Shown: piece after piece, positions 1-14,211 of the stretch
How the letters are laid out: each line of letters opens with the position of its first letter
Position numbering within the stretch: the stretch's first letter is position 1
DNA from: Nepenthes gracilis
Lineage: Eukaryota > Streptophyta > Magnoliopsida > Caryophyllales > Nepenthaceae
NCBI GenBank assembly: GCA_033239525.1
Contig: BSYO01000024.1
Location: forward strand, 14,627,268 to 14,691,267
Direction of reading: 5' to 3'
Length of the DNA stretch: 64,000 nucleotides
Program-made: the position numbers and the translations under genes
Notes under the pieces: generated by a model
Database searches by the model: none
Told to the model about the DNA's origin: nothing
The model's input: the letters and a program-made list of their open reading frames with translations, nothing else

Positions 1-3000
1 ATTTTAGTTTCATTGAGCAATAATGGATTGTTGTTTCTTGGATGTCACATACTTTGTGGCTCTGCTTCGCAAGATCACTTCCCTAAATTGAGTCAAACCG
101 TCAGCTTTATTTTATATCAAGACCAGCTCAAGCAACTTTTGGATGCTGCTAAAGAATTGTCGTATCTAGTTTCTCGATTTGTCACTGCCTGCAGTATAGC
201 TAGCTCCTTCTCAATGCTATCTTTACCTAACCATGATGAATCTGTTGCAAAGGGTCATGGCTTTTCCCATGTTTTGGGCTTTTACATGCAGGGTCTTTCA
301 CTGCTCTTGTACCGTATAAGAGCTGCTTTGCTGGTATTTTATGACAACAGTACCAAAGACCTCATCACTCTGTCCTTTGTTGTTCTTGATTTATGTACAT
401 ATTGTGTATACATGGCTTCAGCAAAGCTCGAATGGAATCTTGAAGCTCTTGCTCTACTGGTGCAACCTCTCTCCATCTCATTTGCTGACAGACATAATTG
501 TCAAACTGGCATAGATAATTTGAGGGAAATCCTCTGCAAGATTGAAGAGCTCATGGGTTATAAATCATTGGATAATGCCAGATGTCGATCCATCAAGTCT
601 ACGGAGTCAATACACTGCAATCGTGGCAGGGGCAAACTGTCTATGATTCCAGAAGATGAAAAGTGGAAAATCATTGAGATGTATTTATGGCAGCATGTTT
701 CCAGATCTATAACAAATAAAATCAACCAGTTATCTGATAAACTTGGAAATTTTTGCATTCCTTCAAATCCTGCATATGAATCTGCTGCGTTTCCTGAGCA
801 TTTTGACAATCAGACATTGAAACCTATCCATCTAACCTGGGTTGTCTTGGCAGAGTCGATAGGAAACACTGTTGCCCATATTTCTTCCTATCATGCAAGG
901 CAGCTTGCAATTTTCCTCTGGCTGAAAGTGAGGGAAGGAGCTCCTGTGCCTACTCTGCTGTGGTTGGAGGAATTTAGTCAATCTCAACCCAGAGGGGTCC
1001 ATGAGCATCTAAGTAGCAGCAGTACTGGTTTGGGAGCAGTGAATGCAGAAGCTTCACTATTATGCTCGGAGTCATTGTGGAATATCTGTTCTGATCCTTC
1101 GTTGATAATCCAAGTGCTTGCACGAGTAGGAATTGAGTTGTCAGAAGTCACTCATTGGAAGCCTTTAAGAGGATGGAGGGACCTGTACACAAGAATCATA
1201 GGAGAGAGTGAAAAAAAGGAAACATATAATCAGGAAAGTGTTTCTGGTAGGAGTTCTGCTGCTAGCAAGACTGGATCACCTGCTCTCACTGAGTCTCATA
1301 TTGTCCATAGCCAAGTGGATTCTGATAAAAAGGAGTCAGATGTCCTGAATAATGTTGTTCCTTTTCAAAATCCAAGAGAAATTTACAGGAGAAATGGAGA
1401 ACTGTTTGAGGTAATTCTATTTTTCTGCAGACTTTTATTGTCTTTATTCTGTTTACTTCATTGATTTTCACTTGTCATTTATCATTGTAATGTACGTATC
1501 GATGAAATTGTGTCACTGATGCAATTCATTGTGGTGGTACTCAAGTCAGATTATCAGAAATAGGAGAGGGTGAAGTTTGGCATTCATTTGATAGAGCTTG
1601 TGGACATTACAATTTTTTTTTAATCTTTGAACAGGCATTGTGCATCAATTCTGTTGACCAACAAGCTGCACTTGCTAGCAACAGAAAGGTAAGCCCCTTT
1701 GCATAATTTGGGCCTGTCTTTAACACATTCGATGTCAAGAGCTACTTTTTTCATTTTGTAGTATCCTATTTCTATCACATTTTTTTTTATGTGAAAAGTT
1801 TTTTAGTTACCACTTACCATTGTATTGACATGATTGTGCCACTTGCTAAGTGTGTCATGTCATAAATGTATCCAATCCCCTCCGTACCATTTGTGTTTCT
1901 GGAGCATTAATAAGGTTTACAATATATTGTCATATATGAAGCAGCATCTCAGTGGCAAAATAATGTCGGCATGCCAATGGTGATAATTTTTCACTGCACT
2001 GTATTGCGGTTACCTTTCTAAAGCATCTTTGCATTGTTGTCTGATAACATGTTCAAACTCTTACTAGTTGAATTTGTGAAATGAACCCTTCACCCAAATT
2101 TTGAATCTTGTTATAGTGTTGATAGTGTTCAAGCTATAAGTTTCACTAGTGTTTTAGCACTTAAAAAGCTTTGGGTTATAGTTCACTTAGCCATTTGTTT
2201 GATCTTTCATTGAGAAAATATTAGTAAATTGGTCATGGGAACCAGGTAATATCTGTCATCTGGATCTGTTTTTGTACATATGATATTCAATTTTGTAACT
2301 CGAGGAAATTATCAGGATTTGTTAACTGTTTATGTGATATATTTATTAGTTATGCTCATTTTCCAATTGATACCTCAATTCGGTATGATTTGCATACTTT
2401 GTTAACCTTATATAGTAGCTTGATTCTAAGTCAACTGATTAATTCTTAAATGACTTTGCAATATCCGAATTCGTTGAGTTATATTTGATCTGGGAGTTAG
2501 GCCCAACATATACTATTAGCTATGTCCCATTTTATTAAATTGTTAAATAGATCAAGAAACAATGACCATAATCAAATGCTATTCATTAATGATTTGCCAT
2601 AGCAAAATTTTTCATATTCTGGGTTGGCACAATCAGTACCCAACACAAGGTGACGCAATTGTCACCCCTGCTTGGTTTAATTACAACAGTACTGAGTTTA
2701 CTAATGTTATAAGATTGGATACAAAATAATACATTCTCTTTGAAAATGCAATGGAATATACAATTTGATTCCAAATGGTTTTTTGTATTTTGGCTGACAT
2801 CTTCAATATTATGTGATATCTTCAATATTATATAATGTGATCATCTTGTTTTATGCTATTTTTGTACTCATTTACATATACTTCTTAGGTTAATCAATTA
2901 AAAATTGATCAAAGAATTAAGGGAAGGTTTTTTTTTTTCAATCATATGGCATAGATGTTGAACTCTTAAACCCTCTTAAAGTTCTTATTCAAGGAGGTTT

Positions 3001-6000
3001 TGTTGTTTCCCTGGCGACTCAAATTTATGTAATGTTTGAGCGCATTATTATTGTTATAATTCACTATGAAGAACCTTGCAAAATGCTGAAATGATTTTTC
3101 AATATAGAAAGAATATTCCCCAAAATTTAAGTAGTTCATGCTATTGAAGTGTATTCATAGAGTTCTAGGAATTTATTTTTCTCTCAGGGTTGATAAATTT
3201 CACTTTCTCTTGTGCAGGGAATTATTTTCTTTAACTGGGTTGATGAATTACCTTTTGGAGATCAATCAAACTACATCTGGTCAGAAGTTGATTGGCCAAG
3301 AAATGGTTGGGCCGGTACTGAGTCTACTCCACTTCCTACATGTGTTTCTCCTGGTCTTGGGCTTGGCAACAATAAGGGATTACACCTTGGGTTGGGTGGA
3401 GCTACCATTGGTGCGGGCTCTCTAGCAAGACCAGGAAGGCACTTGACTGGTGGAGGAGCATTTGGAATTCCAGGTTATGCTGGTATTAGTGCATCTGGCT
3501 TGGAGTGGGAGATTCAAGAGGCTTTTGATAATCTTGTTGACCTACCAGCCACTCTGGAAAGCGTAATCCCGAAGGCTTTGGCTAGTCATCCTTCAAGGCC
3601 TTTCTTCCTGGTCGGATCTAGTAACACTCATATTTACTTGTGGGAGGTATATGAATTCATATATGTGGTTTGTATGCCATGGCTCTTCCGGTTATTTCTT
3701 GCCCACTAGATAAATTTTTCTTGTACGGTGTGTTGATTGTCAATCTTGTGTATGTCTTTGCTAATCCTATCATTTGGCACTATATGGTAGCTATTCTTGT
3801 ATCTGAAAATTATATTCTTTTGAATGGTAGGAAAACTCACACACAGCCCAAAGAGAACTTAAACCTTAGTCTTAACTCTTAAGTAAAAGTAGGCACTCTG
3901 CCACTTGAACAGCCCCCGCTAATTTTGCTCACAAATTAACTTTGTGTTCCCAACTAATGATTCTGCATACCCATGAAAGATGAAGAAACTAATGTTTCTC
4001 AAAATCTTAAATTTGTGAAAGGACTGTCTAAATTTATGTTAGAGTAAGTTTTTTTAGTTACAAGTTTGAGTGATAGAAATACCCTTGCATAATGTAAGGT
4101 AAGATTATATAAAATATATCTAAAGTGGTTCAACCCTTTCTTAGACCCCGCACATCATAGAGGTTTCGTGCACCAGGTTAGTTTTCCTTAAAAACACAGC
4201 TATTGTTTAATCAGATTATCCTTTTTCCACATTGTATAACCGAGTTTTAGAAATTTATGCAAACTTGTATGTCCACCACCTTAGTAGATGGTGGTAAAAA
4301 CATGTTCAGCAAATGCGCCTTTGATGTGTTAGTGCTTGCTCATAGCTGAGTGCTTACAGCTAATGTTTGTATGTCATCATTGTAGTTTGGAAAAGACACA
4401 GCTGCTGCAACTTACGGGGTGCTCCCTGCAGCTGAAGTTCCTCCACCATATGCTCTTGCATCTGTTATGGCTTTAAAGTTTGACAGCTGTGGACATCGAT
4501 TTGCTAATGCTGCATCAGATGGAACTGTAGCCACATGGCAGCTTGAGGTAGGAGGAAGGAGTAATGTCAGACCAACAGAGTCATCTCTCTGCTTCAATGG
4601 CCAGGCATTGTACGCATTCTACATGAGAAAATCACTTTGATCGGAATATTTGCTACAATGTCATGTGGTTTGATTTAATGTTAAAAATTCTCTTGTAAGA
4701 TGTTTTATTTGTATTCACACTGTAACAAAGTCTAATATGTAATAAATGTGTTTAGCTAAAATAACAATGTTTTGATGGAATAACGAAATATAAATAAATG
4801 TAGAACCTCAATTATGCTTGCAAACTCATGAACGGAAAATCACAGGAATCAAAATCGACTCAAGTCAACCATGTTTTTTGTCTGGACAAGCTGAGTAGCT
4901 CATAAATTATCTCATGTCGTTTACATAAAAAAGTTCAAATTCCTATCTCAATTTGCAAGTACACTTAATTATGTTGCCACATTATGATGACCCCTTTAAG
5001 ATCAGTTACTCGTTTATTTTATTTTATTAATTTTCCATCCATATTCTGCACTTAGCCTGAAGAAAGGGGAAGAAAAGAAAAATAAAAAGGATGGTCAAAT
5101 GCACAAGGCTCTTGTATTGTGAGGTTTCCAAACGGTTAAATGTACATAACTTATATTTTTTTGCAAAGAGGCTATCACCACAGCTGGAACCCATAGCCTC
5201 TAAGTTCTAATGGAGCAATTTAATAATGTGCTAAGGTTCGCCATCAAAGAAAAGAAAGAAAGAATGGAAAAGAAGTTGATCTTCTACTGATTTACTTGGC
5301 TAGGTTTGCAAATATATTGAGTCAATGATATAGATGGCTAATACAGGCATCTTTGTCTATGTTCTGTTCTCTCTGTTTTTTTCCCCATGTAATTGCTAGG
5401 TTTCAATGATTTAGTTGTCATATTGGATTGACTGATATTTTCTAGTTTCTCTGTGCATCATTATGCATTGAAGGTTCTCATTTTCAGCATGTTGTTTTCC
5501 GTTTTGTTCTTGATACTCTTTTCAATACATTTATTTATTCCTTCTTTGGGGGTTGGGATAATAAATCCATTTTAATCTTGCACCTTTTATGCATTTTCAA
5601 TTAAGTCATCTACCTACTATTTGATTGGTCAGGGATGTTAGTTATGTCGCTGCCAGTGGGTCAGTCATTGCTGTCGCCGGATATAGCTCTGATGGCGTTA
5701 ATGTGGTTGTATGGGACACGCTAGCACCCCCTGCAACCTCCCGAGCTTCTATTATGTGCCATGAAGGTATTTTTTAATTTGAAATGATGAACACGTGGAA
5801 AAGTTTTAGTGGTTATATTCCCTTTATAGGAGGGAGAGTCTTGACTGTAGAAATAGAGCATCTCAAGGGTAGGCCAAAATCACGAGGTATGGGAGCCTCA
5901 TGTAATTCTCTTTATAATATAGGATAAGATTGTGTACTCCTAATTATCCCTATATTGATGATGCAAAAGTCTAGTACATCGGACTGTTTTTTCATGAATT

Positions 6001-8333
6001 TTTATTTTATATGGCTTTAGCATTGTTAGTTCAATGCATATATTCTATTGGGTAAAGTTGTGACTGTGCTAGCGTGGTTACCTATGACACGCTAACCCTA
6101 GCTTCTGCTGAGACCTCCTGAGCTTCTATTATGTGCCATGAAGTTTAGTTTATTGAAACTTAGGCCAAATGAAACATGTGAAGATATGTGAGGTAGTTGT
6201 GATTGGAGGAAAGAATTGAAGAGGTAGAAATATGAAAACTTAGAGTGAGGTGATAAAAATAATTTAAAATTGCTTATACTCTTAGAAGATGTTGCAATAA
6301 ATCGAGTAGAATGATAAAAGCAAATTTATATAGCTGTCTCAATTTAATGAGGATTTTAGACTTATCGTACATGAGTTTAGTGACCACTGCATGAAAGAAC
6401 TCAGGGTTTCTCATTTGTGATGACTGAAATTTTTAACTTCTTGTGTAGGTGGTGCATGCTCCATTGCCGTGTTTGATAACAATGTGGGAAGTAGTTCTGT
6501 GTCTCCCCTTATTGTTAGTGGAGGGAAAGGTGGTGATGTTGGACTTCATGACTTTCGTTACATGGCGACTGGGAAGAGCAAAAGGCATAGGCATCATTAC
6601 ATTGTTGATCGAATCTCTGATCCATTGGCAGTTGATGTGCAATCAGGGCTCTCTCACACTGTGGGAGATCAGAATCAAAATGGGATGCTTTGGTATATTC
6701 CAAAAGCGCATTCAGGTGAAGTCTAGTACTTAACAGAATGCTCGTGATTCCATATAATAATATATCTGCCTATATGTGTCGACATCATGAGGTTTTGATT
6801 TTAATATTTCCGAATATATCAGTTGTTATGCCAAGTATCAGTTCTATAACCAATATATTTAATTTTTGTTCTTATTTTTTTCCTTTGCTTTTTTTGATAG
6901 TCTAAATCCATATATATATTTATATCTAAATGTTAATCCTAAATCCATATGATTGATATATTTATAAAACATGTATATATCAAAAGGTTGAGATTTTTTT
7001 CAATGATCTAATCTCTCGAGCATAATTTTGATAAAAAAGATTAAAACTCTTCAAATATATAGTTATATGATTAAGTGTTATCTAATTTTAGTATATAACT
7101 CATTTTTGATATGTTCTCGAGGGAAAAAATGTGTCTTAAAAATTCTGTATTGATACGGCCACAATCCATACTGATAATAATATTTTCAGCCATGCTCATG
7201 ACATAATTCGACTTTCTGCTGAGATATTTTCTATTGATTTGTTTTTCTACAGGGAGAATTACCAGGATTTGTACCATACCTGATACAAGTTTGTTCTTGA
7301 CTGGAAGCCAAGATGGGGATGTCAAACTTTGGGATGCTAAGAGAAATAGCCTAGTTTTTCATTGGCCGAAATTGCATGAAAAGCATACCTTTCTTCAGCG
7401 TAGTTCCCACGGCTTTGGCGGAGTGGCTCGGGTATTCTTCTTGTCTCATTTGGATAGGCAAAATAAGTTCTGATGTGGCCATGGGATGAAGTATTGGTAT
7501 CGCCCCCAAAATTATAATTTTTTGATATCATTATAAAATATTAGCGAATATTAGCCCCTTGATTGCGATTTGTGAAAAAAATTCCATAGAGTGAGAAATA
7601 CACTCCTTCGGAGATAAAGTGCCATTGTTTGACATGTATCAGACACCAAAATGCTTAACATTTGTCCAAATTTTTGTAATTTTTTAAAAAGTTTCGACAT
7701 GTCCAGGCACTTTTGGACATACTTTGGACACGCTTGAGACGTAAATTGTGGTTATATTTTGTATTTTTGGTTAGTTTCACAAGTGCAAAGTTGTAAGCCT
7801 AAAACTTAGATGTGAATTCATATATTAGAAATTGTTCTATTAAGTTGTTTTAGTTTGTTAAATTATATCATTATTATTGTTTTTTATGATAGTTTCTTGA
7901 AGATGCTATGATATAACTCATTTATATTAGTTTAATTACGTAATTTTCTATGAAATTCTTTTGGATGAAGACCCAAGAAATTATAAAATATTTACTACTA
8001 ATTAGTATAAAATAATATTGTTCATCAATTAGAAAAGTAATAAACTATTATTTAGTTATTCATGTTCTCATTTTTAAAAATGTGTCGATATTGTATGGTG
8101 TTCTGTGTTGAAGTCAATGCTTCTCAGGCTACGTATGCCTATACTAATGTTTTCATCTATTGGTGTGGCCCTTGGCACTATTCGGGCAAAATCTAAAATA
8201 GGTTATCTGATGGTTGCAGGTTGCTGTTACAGACATTGAAGTTGTTTCTAATGGTTTTCTTACTTGTGGTGGCGATGGCTCAGTTAAGTTGGTCCAGCTC
8301 AAGGATTTTGCATCTTTTCCGTGGAAGTCTTAG
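1..8333 (+). CDS. Rav1/DmX-like WD40 protein, C-terminal part (5' end outside window)
   Basis: Eight exons join in one frame: 1-1410, 1635-1688, 3218-3646, 4386-4609, 5633-5766, 6449-6715, 7253-7431 and 8220-8333 (TAG at 8331-8333). All seven introns are GT-AG with matching phases. The visible part is 936 residues. The first 470 are helical with no motif I can name. WD-type strand ends follow: HIYLWE (about residue 631), DGTVATWQL, NVVVWDT, GDVGLHDF, GDVKLWDAK and GDGSVKL, so a C-terminal propeller of about six or seven blades. This layout fits the plant Rav1/DmX family (Arabidopsis At2g46560 from memory). Yeast Rav1 is part of the RAVE complex that assembles the V-ATPase; that role in plants is inference. 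Full-length relatives exceed 2,000 residues, so well over half is missing upstream. The intron after exon 5 carries a decayed copy of that exon. Confidence 0.9.
6076..6147 (+). repeat. Decayed partial duplicate of exon 5 of the WD40 gene
   Basis: This stretch of intron repeats the 3' end of exon 5 (about 5697-5766). Both share GACACGCTA, ACCTCC and a final identical block GAGCTTCTATTATGTGCCAT followed by GAAG. The duplicate lacks the GT that follows in the true exon (AAG then TTTAG) and carries small indels, so it cannot serve as a matching exon. It probably arose by a local tandem duplication. Confidence 0.75.
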
Positions 8334-11300
8334 GCCTCTTTTTCAGTAAAAAATTGTGAGTGGACAGAAGTTGATTTACATGAATAACATCGACGAAAGC
8401 CCTGTGCAAATTTCTCTGTTACAGAAGGCGGGAATCGAATTTGGCTTTGGCAAATGGCAACAATGAGTCGCCGGTATTACTTTCATGCACCTGCTCGTAA
8501 CTCCCAATTTTTCATCGAGTAGTGTCAGTGGATACCATTGGATGACGTGGTGTCTCATTTGTTCATCAAAACCAATTGACCCATACAATAATAGACAGAT
8601 AAATAGTGGGCAGTGTATCTTAAAAATGTCCAAAGAATGTCTCTCAAACGCTCCTCTTTTTTTGTTGTCCCTCATCTTTGAGGGCTCATTTACAGAACCC
8701 AGAAACATCTCACTGCTGCAGATTGCTGAAATTCTTTGTTTAGTTAACTCGAGTTCTTGATTCTAGGTTTCTGAACTGAAGGCAGAAAATGGCAATTTTA
8801 TGTTGATAACTTGCAACCAAATTTCCTATCATAAACAATAATAATGTCTTTTTAAGTTCCACAGAGTATAAACAATGAAGGCTATAAAAGTCCCCTTTTG
8901 TTATTCTATTCGATTTACTATAATATTCTTTTCTTTTGGAGTATAAATAAATTTTTAAAATATTTTTATTACATTATTCTTGATTTTTTCAGGTCTATTT
9001 TTTCACTAATTTTGGCGAACTTTTTATTTTTCACCGGTATTTAGTATATGATTTAAGTAGCCAGGTCATTTTTAGGCATTATTGTTTTATCATATGAGTA
9101 ATTTTTAAATATTTATAAATATTATTATTATTTTTATTGATTCATTTATTTTATTATTCTTATTGACATTTACTTTTTACACCTATTGTTTCTAATTATG
9201 TTCTGATTGTGTCAGTGTTCAGGCCAGAAGTTGGTGGCAGGCATTGAACGCACTCGACGAAACCTCAGCCTGTGGTGTGTCTCATCTTCATAGGATTAGC
9301 GGAGCTGAAAGTCCTCATATGGGGTTAGGGCCTATCTCTTGAGGTTCGCACTATTAGCTTTTGCATCCCTTTATGCCCGTACTTATGTGAGATATCGTAC
9401 ATTTAAGTATTATGCTTGATAATAATTTATTTCAATTTTTTGAAGTATTTTCCTTTTCCCAATTATTTCCTTAACAGCGGCTTGCTGGATCACATTGAAG
9501 TCATTTTAATTCAGGGATACGCGCGCGATATAAAATTCCTGAATTAAATCTATGCTTATCATATATATGAGTACAACTAGATGAAACCGAATGTTTTCAG
9601 TTTGACTTGAAAATTAACCTAATATTAAATCAGAAAATTAAACAAATTATAGAAAAGTATCAAATAAAAATTAAAAATGGAGAATAAAATTATTCTTTTG
9701 CCCACTTTAATGGGAATTTTTTGTTTGATTGTACTGTACACCACAAAAGAGAGAGAAACACCATATTTTCACTTCTTTCCCCCGGTTTTGGGAAGCCCAG
9801 AAAACAAATTTGTGGAGAAGCCAATAATTCTATGGGCGTAAGCTGCATTCTGTACGATCGAAACCAGATTTTTCTTCCTGTCCTGTGTGCTAATAGTTAT
9901 AAGTATCAGCCCCATCTACTATGAGATTTGAAACGGAAGGTTAGTACTTAATTATGATTATGACCGTAACCAAATTGGATCCACGCGTCAAAAAAGGTGT
10001 TTGGGGATTTATTTTGGGCACAGCTAAAGTTGGGTCAATTATATCTCAATTGATTTTTAGTAAGCCTGTTAGTCACGACTGATTAATAAAATATTAGATT
10101 TATTTATTTATCTCTAATGTTAACTATAAAATCACTCTTGAATTTGGAAAAGATAATAATGCTTCTTGTTCTTTCTACGTGTATTCATTTACAACTTTTG
10201 ATGTTTGAGGTCTATTAGAATTTTAAAAATATTAATAGGTATGAATTGTAGGTAAATTCGATGAATAATATTTTGCGGCATTTGGTGCTTTTTTAGATAT
10301 TTGACGAGATCACCCACGTTTATTCGTTCACGTGAAGCTCGCACAGCCAACAGTTTTATTGATTCCAATGGATCAAAAAAGGTGAACCAGTGATTCCGTT
10401 AACTCATCAGAGAATCTCGCCAACCACATAATTCTACCTGCGAGAGAAGTCAAAAAAATTGACTGTTAAAATAATACATTTTAAAAATTTATTTAGTTGA
10501 TGGGTCTATTACGGATTTGAGCCAAAATTATCATGGCTCAATTGGTAGTAGGTGGGCCCAACCAGCAGGCAAGCCCAATTAGGCGACGGTGACCCATAGG
10601 ATTTAGGACAAGGCCTATTAAACACCCCTAACACACGTCCAATCATCTTCGCCCATATCTCTGTTGGGGCGGCTTTAGACTGGCAGCATAGGAAGTGTTG
10701 ATTCAAGGAGTGCCAGTTAATGGGAGATGAAGTCAACGTTGGTAAGCTGCAACGCTCGCAGTCTCGACAAACGCTCGACTAATCCAAACAAAGTCCAACA
10801 AAACCGTATCAGTTACACTCGATGACGGTCCCTACGCAACTATAAGGCGATAATTGATACCGCTAACCACCGCTAGTGCTCAACGCTGACAAATCCAAGC
10901 ATGCCACCTATCGAAGACTTCCACGCTCAAAAGCCTCATTCACGGAGCTTACAAATACAATCTCCCTCAACAGAGAAGAGTATCCGATCCCCAACTCTAA
11001 GCAACCTAATCGACGACTTGAGATCTGAAATCAATTCTAACGCCTTACACTCAAACAAACAATGAGAAAGAACTAACTCTTTTTCCTCAAATCAACGCCT
11101 CAATCCGGCGATATTAGTGAGCCACTCCTAACAGTGCGAAAAGGGAACACAAGCCTTCTCCAATTATCTTACACACCCCTCACATATAGGCATATATGCA
11201 TTTTTTCTCATGTTTACCTTTGCACTTGCATATTTCCATCCCTTAGAAAAAATTTTTGACTTGAGTATCGGAGTGTTTACGGTAGGAGAATATCCGTCGT

Positions 11301-11700
11301 CCTCTAACCTCTTATTCGTAGTTTGTGGTATGCAAGACTCAGGTTGATGATACGCGGAGACCGAACTCATTCGTGATCCATTTGAGACGAGGAATTTGAA
11401 AGCTCTATAATCCACACCAGAATCTAGATTTTGGGTCAAATAATTTATAAAACATTTTAAATAAATATAACTTATGACAAACAAATAATTAACAAAAGAG
11501 TCAAAAATATTTGATATGAAATTAAAAAGAAAAATACTGGATTTAAGTATTTTTGTTCTATTATATATTTTTGAAAATATATGCTAAAAGCAACAAGATG
11601 ATTTTTTTTTTTTAATATTTAGTTACTATTAGAATATATTATATAATTTTTATCACGCAGGCCCAACATTTTATTACACTTCCTTTGTCTTTATCCAAAC
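8334..11700. other. Intergenic region, no supported gene
   Basis: The first few hundred bases are the likely 3' UTR of the WD40 gene. The rest is AT-rich with only short open frames. A 10-bp perfect inverted repeat (TTAATTCAGG / CCTGAATTAA, 9506-9515 and 9538-9547) encloses CGCGCGCG. From about 10500 to 11160 the base composition is richer in G and C and looks like an old LTR or other repeat, possibly in minus orientation (a TGTTAGGAG end when read from about 11135). No flanking duplication was found, so it is not called. Confidence 0.5.
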
Positions 11701-14211
11701 TACTAAGTACGTGTGATGCTGACAACGCGACAACTGCTCTGTCCCAAACAAACTTCCCTAAAACGACATTGTTTCGCATCGTCTCCGGCCTTCACCCACC
11801 CCGAACGGCGTCGTTTTACATGGCCATCAATGGATAAATAGCAGATTTTTTTCCATGCAGCAGTTCTATGTTTGTGGTTAACTGCGTGAGCAAGACGTGC
11901 CTCATCCTCTCTCATTAGTCTGTAATTCGGTAATTAGATAATTCCGATCAGATCTAACTCACGGGGCATCTCAGATCTTGATATTCTGTTTTTCCCTTCA
12001 TTCCATCTGACTTCAAATTCAGTTCCTTTGATGCTTTCTCCTTTCACAGGTCTCTATCTACCACTCCGGAATCTTCCTTTTTTTTTTTTTTTTTTTCAGT
12101 TTTCTTCGGTTTTTTCTTTTGTGAATTATATTGATTTTTTTTTCTGCGCCTTCGCAGCAAAACGATTTTTTTTTTTTTTTTTGTTATGTGCTGGATGTAG
12201 TTGTCTTTTTTTTTGGTTTTGGTGATTAGTGAGAATGGTTAATTAGTTGCTCACTGATTCACATAGCAACTATTTTGCTTAATTTTGGAAGAATTTCTTA
12301 TATAGAACATCTGGTAATGCTTTAGTGGTCTTTCTGCTTGCTAGTGTTGAACTGTGAGTTGTATGATCTTTTTTTGTGTCTGATTTCTGGTTTAGCTTTG
12401 TTTTATAAGGACTGGATTTAGTGATTGTACTGCAGAAATTTCTTGGATGATGATTTTATCTGGTTACTTGCTGCTTAGGTGTTAGGTGTGGATAAATTGT
12501 TCATACTGAGCTTCTGCTGTGATCCCTGTCTTACCCCTGCGTTTCTCTATAGATTTATCTGCTTCCGGTTTAATTGCTTCGTTGTAGTGTAGTTATAAAG
12601 ATGTTTAAATGATGTTCATATTAAAAAATATATTTAAAATTATGTCAATGGAAAAAAAGTGGGTTTGGAGCACATTTATTTAGCTATTTTACATGCATAA
12701 TTGTCATCTCATCACAATTGAAGTCTTTGAGGAGGGGGGATAATAATTAGAGATTGTTAGCGTAGAATGCAATGGCCCCTGGTTTTGGATGCAGTTCAAT
12801 TTGATCTGTTTGTTGGATTATGTTTTATTGTTCTTTTATTAGAAATTATATGTATGCCGTTTGCATATACTTTGTCAAAAGTAAAGCAATGTCATTTTTC
12901 TAAAGAAGTATGAAAATGAGAAAGAACAATGACTGAATGTTGTGGTTTTGAGGAGTCCCGAGTCATATTAGGAAGTAATGGAGTTAGCCTTAGATAATTG
13001 CTTGCTGGTTTGAAAACGTGTTAGCTTGTGGATCAATAATAAACTGAGAGTGCTTTTTGGAGTGCACGAGGAGATAGTACTGAGAATGGAGTCATCTTAA
13101 ATGAGTAGTAGAGGATCAAAGTTATTGCACGGCAAAGAAGCATTGAAACTATGCCATTGAATAAAATCTAGGTTCCATCAGCCTGGATGGTGAACATTGA
13201 AAGATACAAGTTTTAGCAACCCAAATCCACATGATAACATATTGTTCACTTAATCTATAGGTATAGGCCTACACCGGCACAGTTTTATTCTCCCTGGGCT
13301 TCCGTCTAACACCATATAATCCAATTATAATATTGTAGAATTAGCTAAACTTCTCTTATTGTCTTTTTGATAAAGCCTGTTTTTATAGAGATATTTAAAT
13401 CTTATTATGAGTTACATTTACTTTCCTTCCCCAAACCATGTTAGATTCCAGACATCAACTCTCACACTTCAACCTACTTAAGGAATGATGTCCTTATCAC
13501 ATATGGTATAGTTCAAGACTACCTTGGCTCACGTTCATACACTTTCAAGTAGGGATTGTCTCGATATCATCATGTAGTAACTCGAATCTATATGATAATT
13601 TATTATCCGCTTTAGGCTGCAGCTATGGGTTTGACTCACATAGCTTTGTTCTTCCTGAGCTTTCCTACAAAAAGGCCTGTTTTTATAAAAATGTATAATC
13701 TTACTATAAGACATATGTACTCTCCTTTCTCAAGCAATATAGAATCACAGACATTAGTTTCCACACTTATACATTGGTTAGTCGATCCTAAGAGACAGGG
13801 AAGCTTATCGAGGGGAAAGGTTCTATGAAAATAGACATTTTCTCAAGAAGTCCTAAAAGAACAAAACTGTGTGGATATAGGCTCATACTTATAGCTTAAA
13901 ATAGATAATATATTATCATGTGGATTAAGATTGCTACATAAGGACATAATGTACTTCCAATCGTTGATAAACTTTATGTAATGCTCCCTTCAATTTTATT
14001 CTAAATGCTTTACATCTACTCAACTTCCGCTATGTTTTAAGTGTCTGATTAGGGATTAACCTTTACTAATGTGTATAAGACTTTGATCTCATCATATTCT
14101 TTTATCACATGCTTGTGAAAAATCATGGTGGTTGTGATGTGAAAGCTTCAGTATCATCCATCTTTTCATTTGGTAAGTGACTTAAATTCTCCCCCTTGCA
14201 GAACGTGTGTG
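11701..14211 (+). promoter_or_regulatory. Promoter, leader and probable 5'-UTR intron of the tail-anchored protein gene
   Basis: The start codon sits just behind a strong splice acceptor at about 14200, and no upstream coding exon is visible, so the leader is probably spliced. A TATA-like GGATAAATAG lies near 11833 and pyrimidine-rich leader-like sequence follows (11940-12200, with long T tracts at 12078-12096 and 12167-12181). The exact first exon and its donor cannot be fixed; CACAG/GTCTCT near 12048 is only one candidate. The putative intron carries the repeat at 13215-13935. Confidence 0.4.
13215..13935. repeat. Composite repeat: two direct copies and one inverted copy of a ~68-bp unit
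   Basis: A unit containing AATCCACATGATAA appears at 13215-13282. It recurs as a diverged direct copy at 13576-13643 and as an inverted copy at 13867-13935. The first and last align at roughly 70% by eye when one is reversed, like terminal inverted repeats. The stretches after the two direct copies also match (both contain GCCTGTTTTTATA). No target-site duplication was identified. Confidence 0.5.

Noticed and set aside
558..809. Minus-strand open frame opposite the first WD40-gene exon
   Set aside because: It is a shadow of the well-supported plus-strand exon and has no protein-like features of its own.
10490..11165. Possible minus-oriented solo LTR
   Set aside because: LTR-like composition and a TGTTAGGAG end, but no matching duplication or second end was found.
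12028..12225. Phe-rich open frame after the leader region
   Set aside because: It is produced by long T tracts and is not a credible protein.
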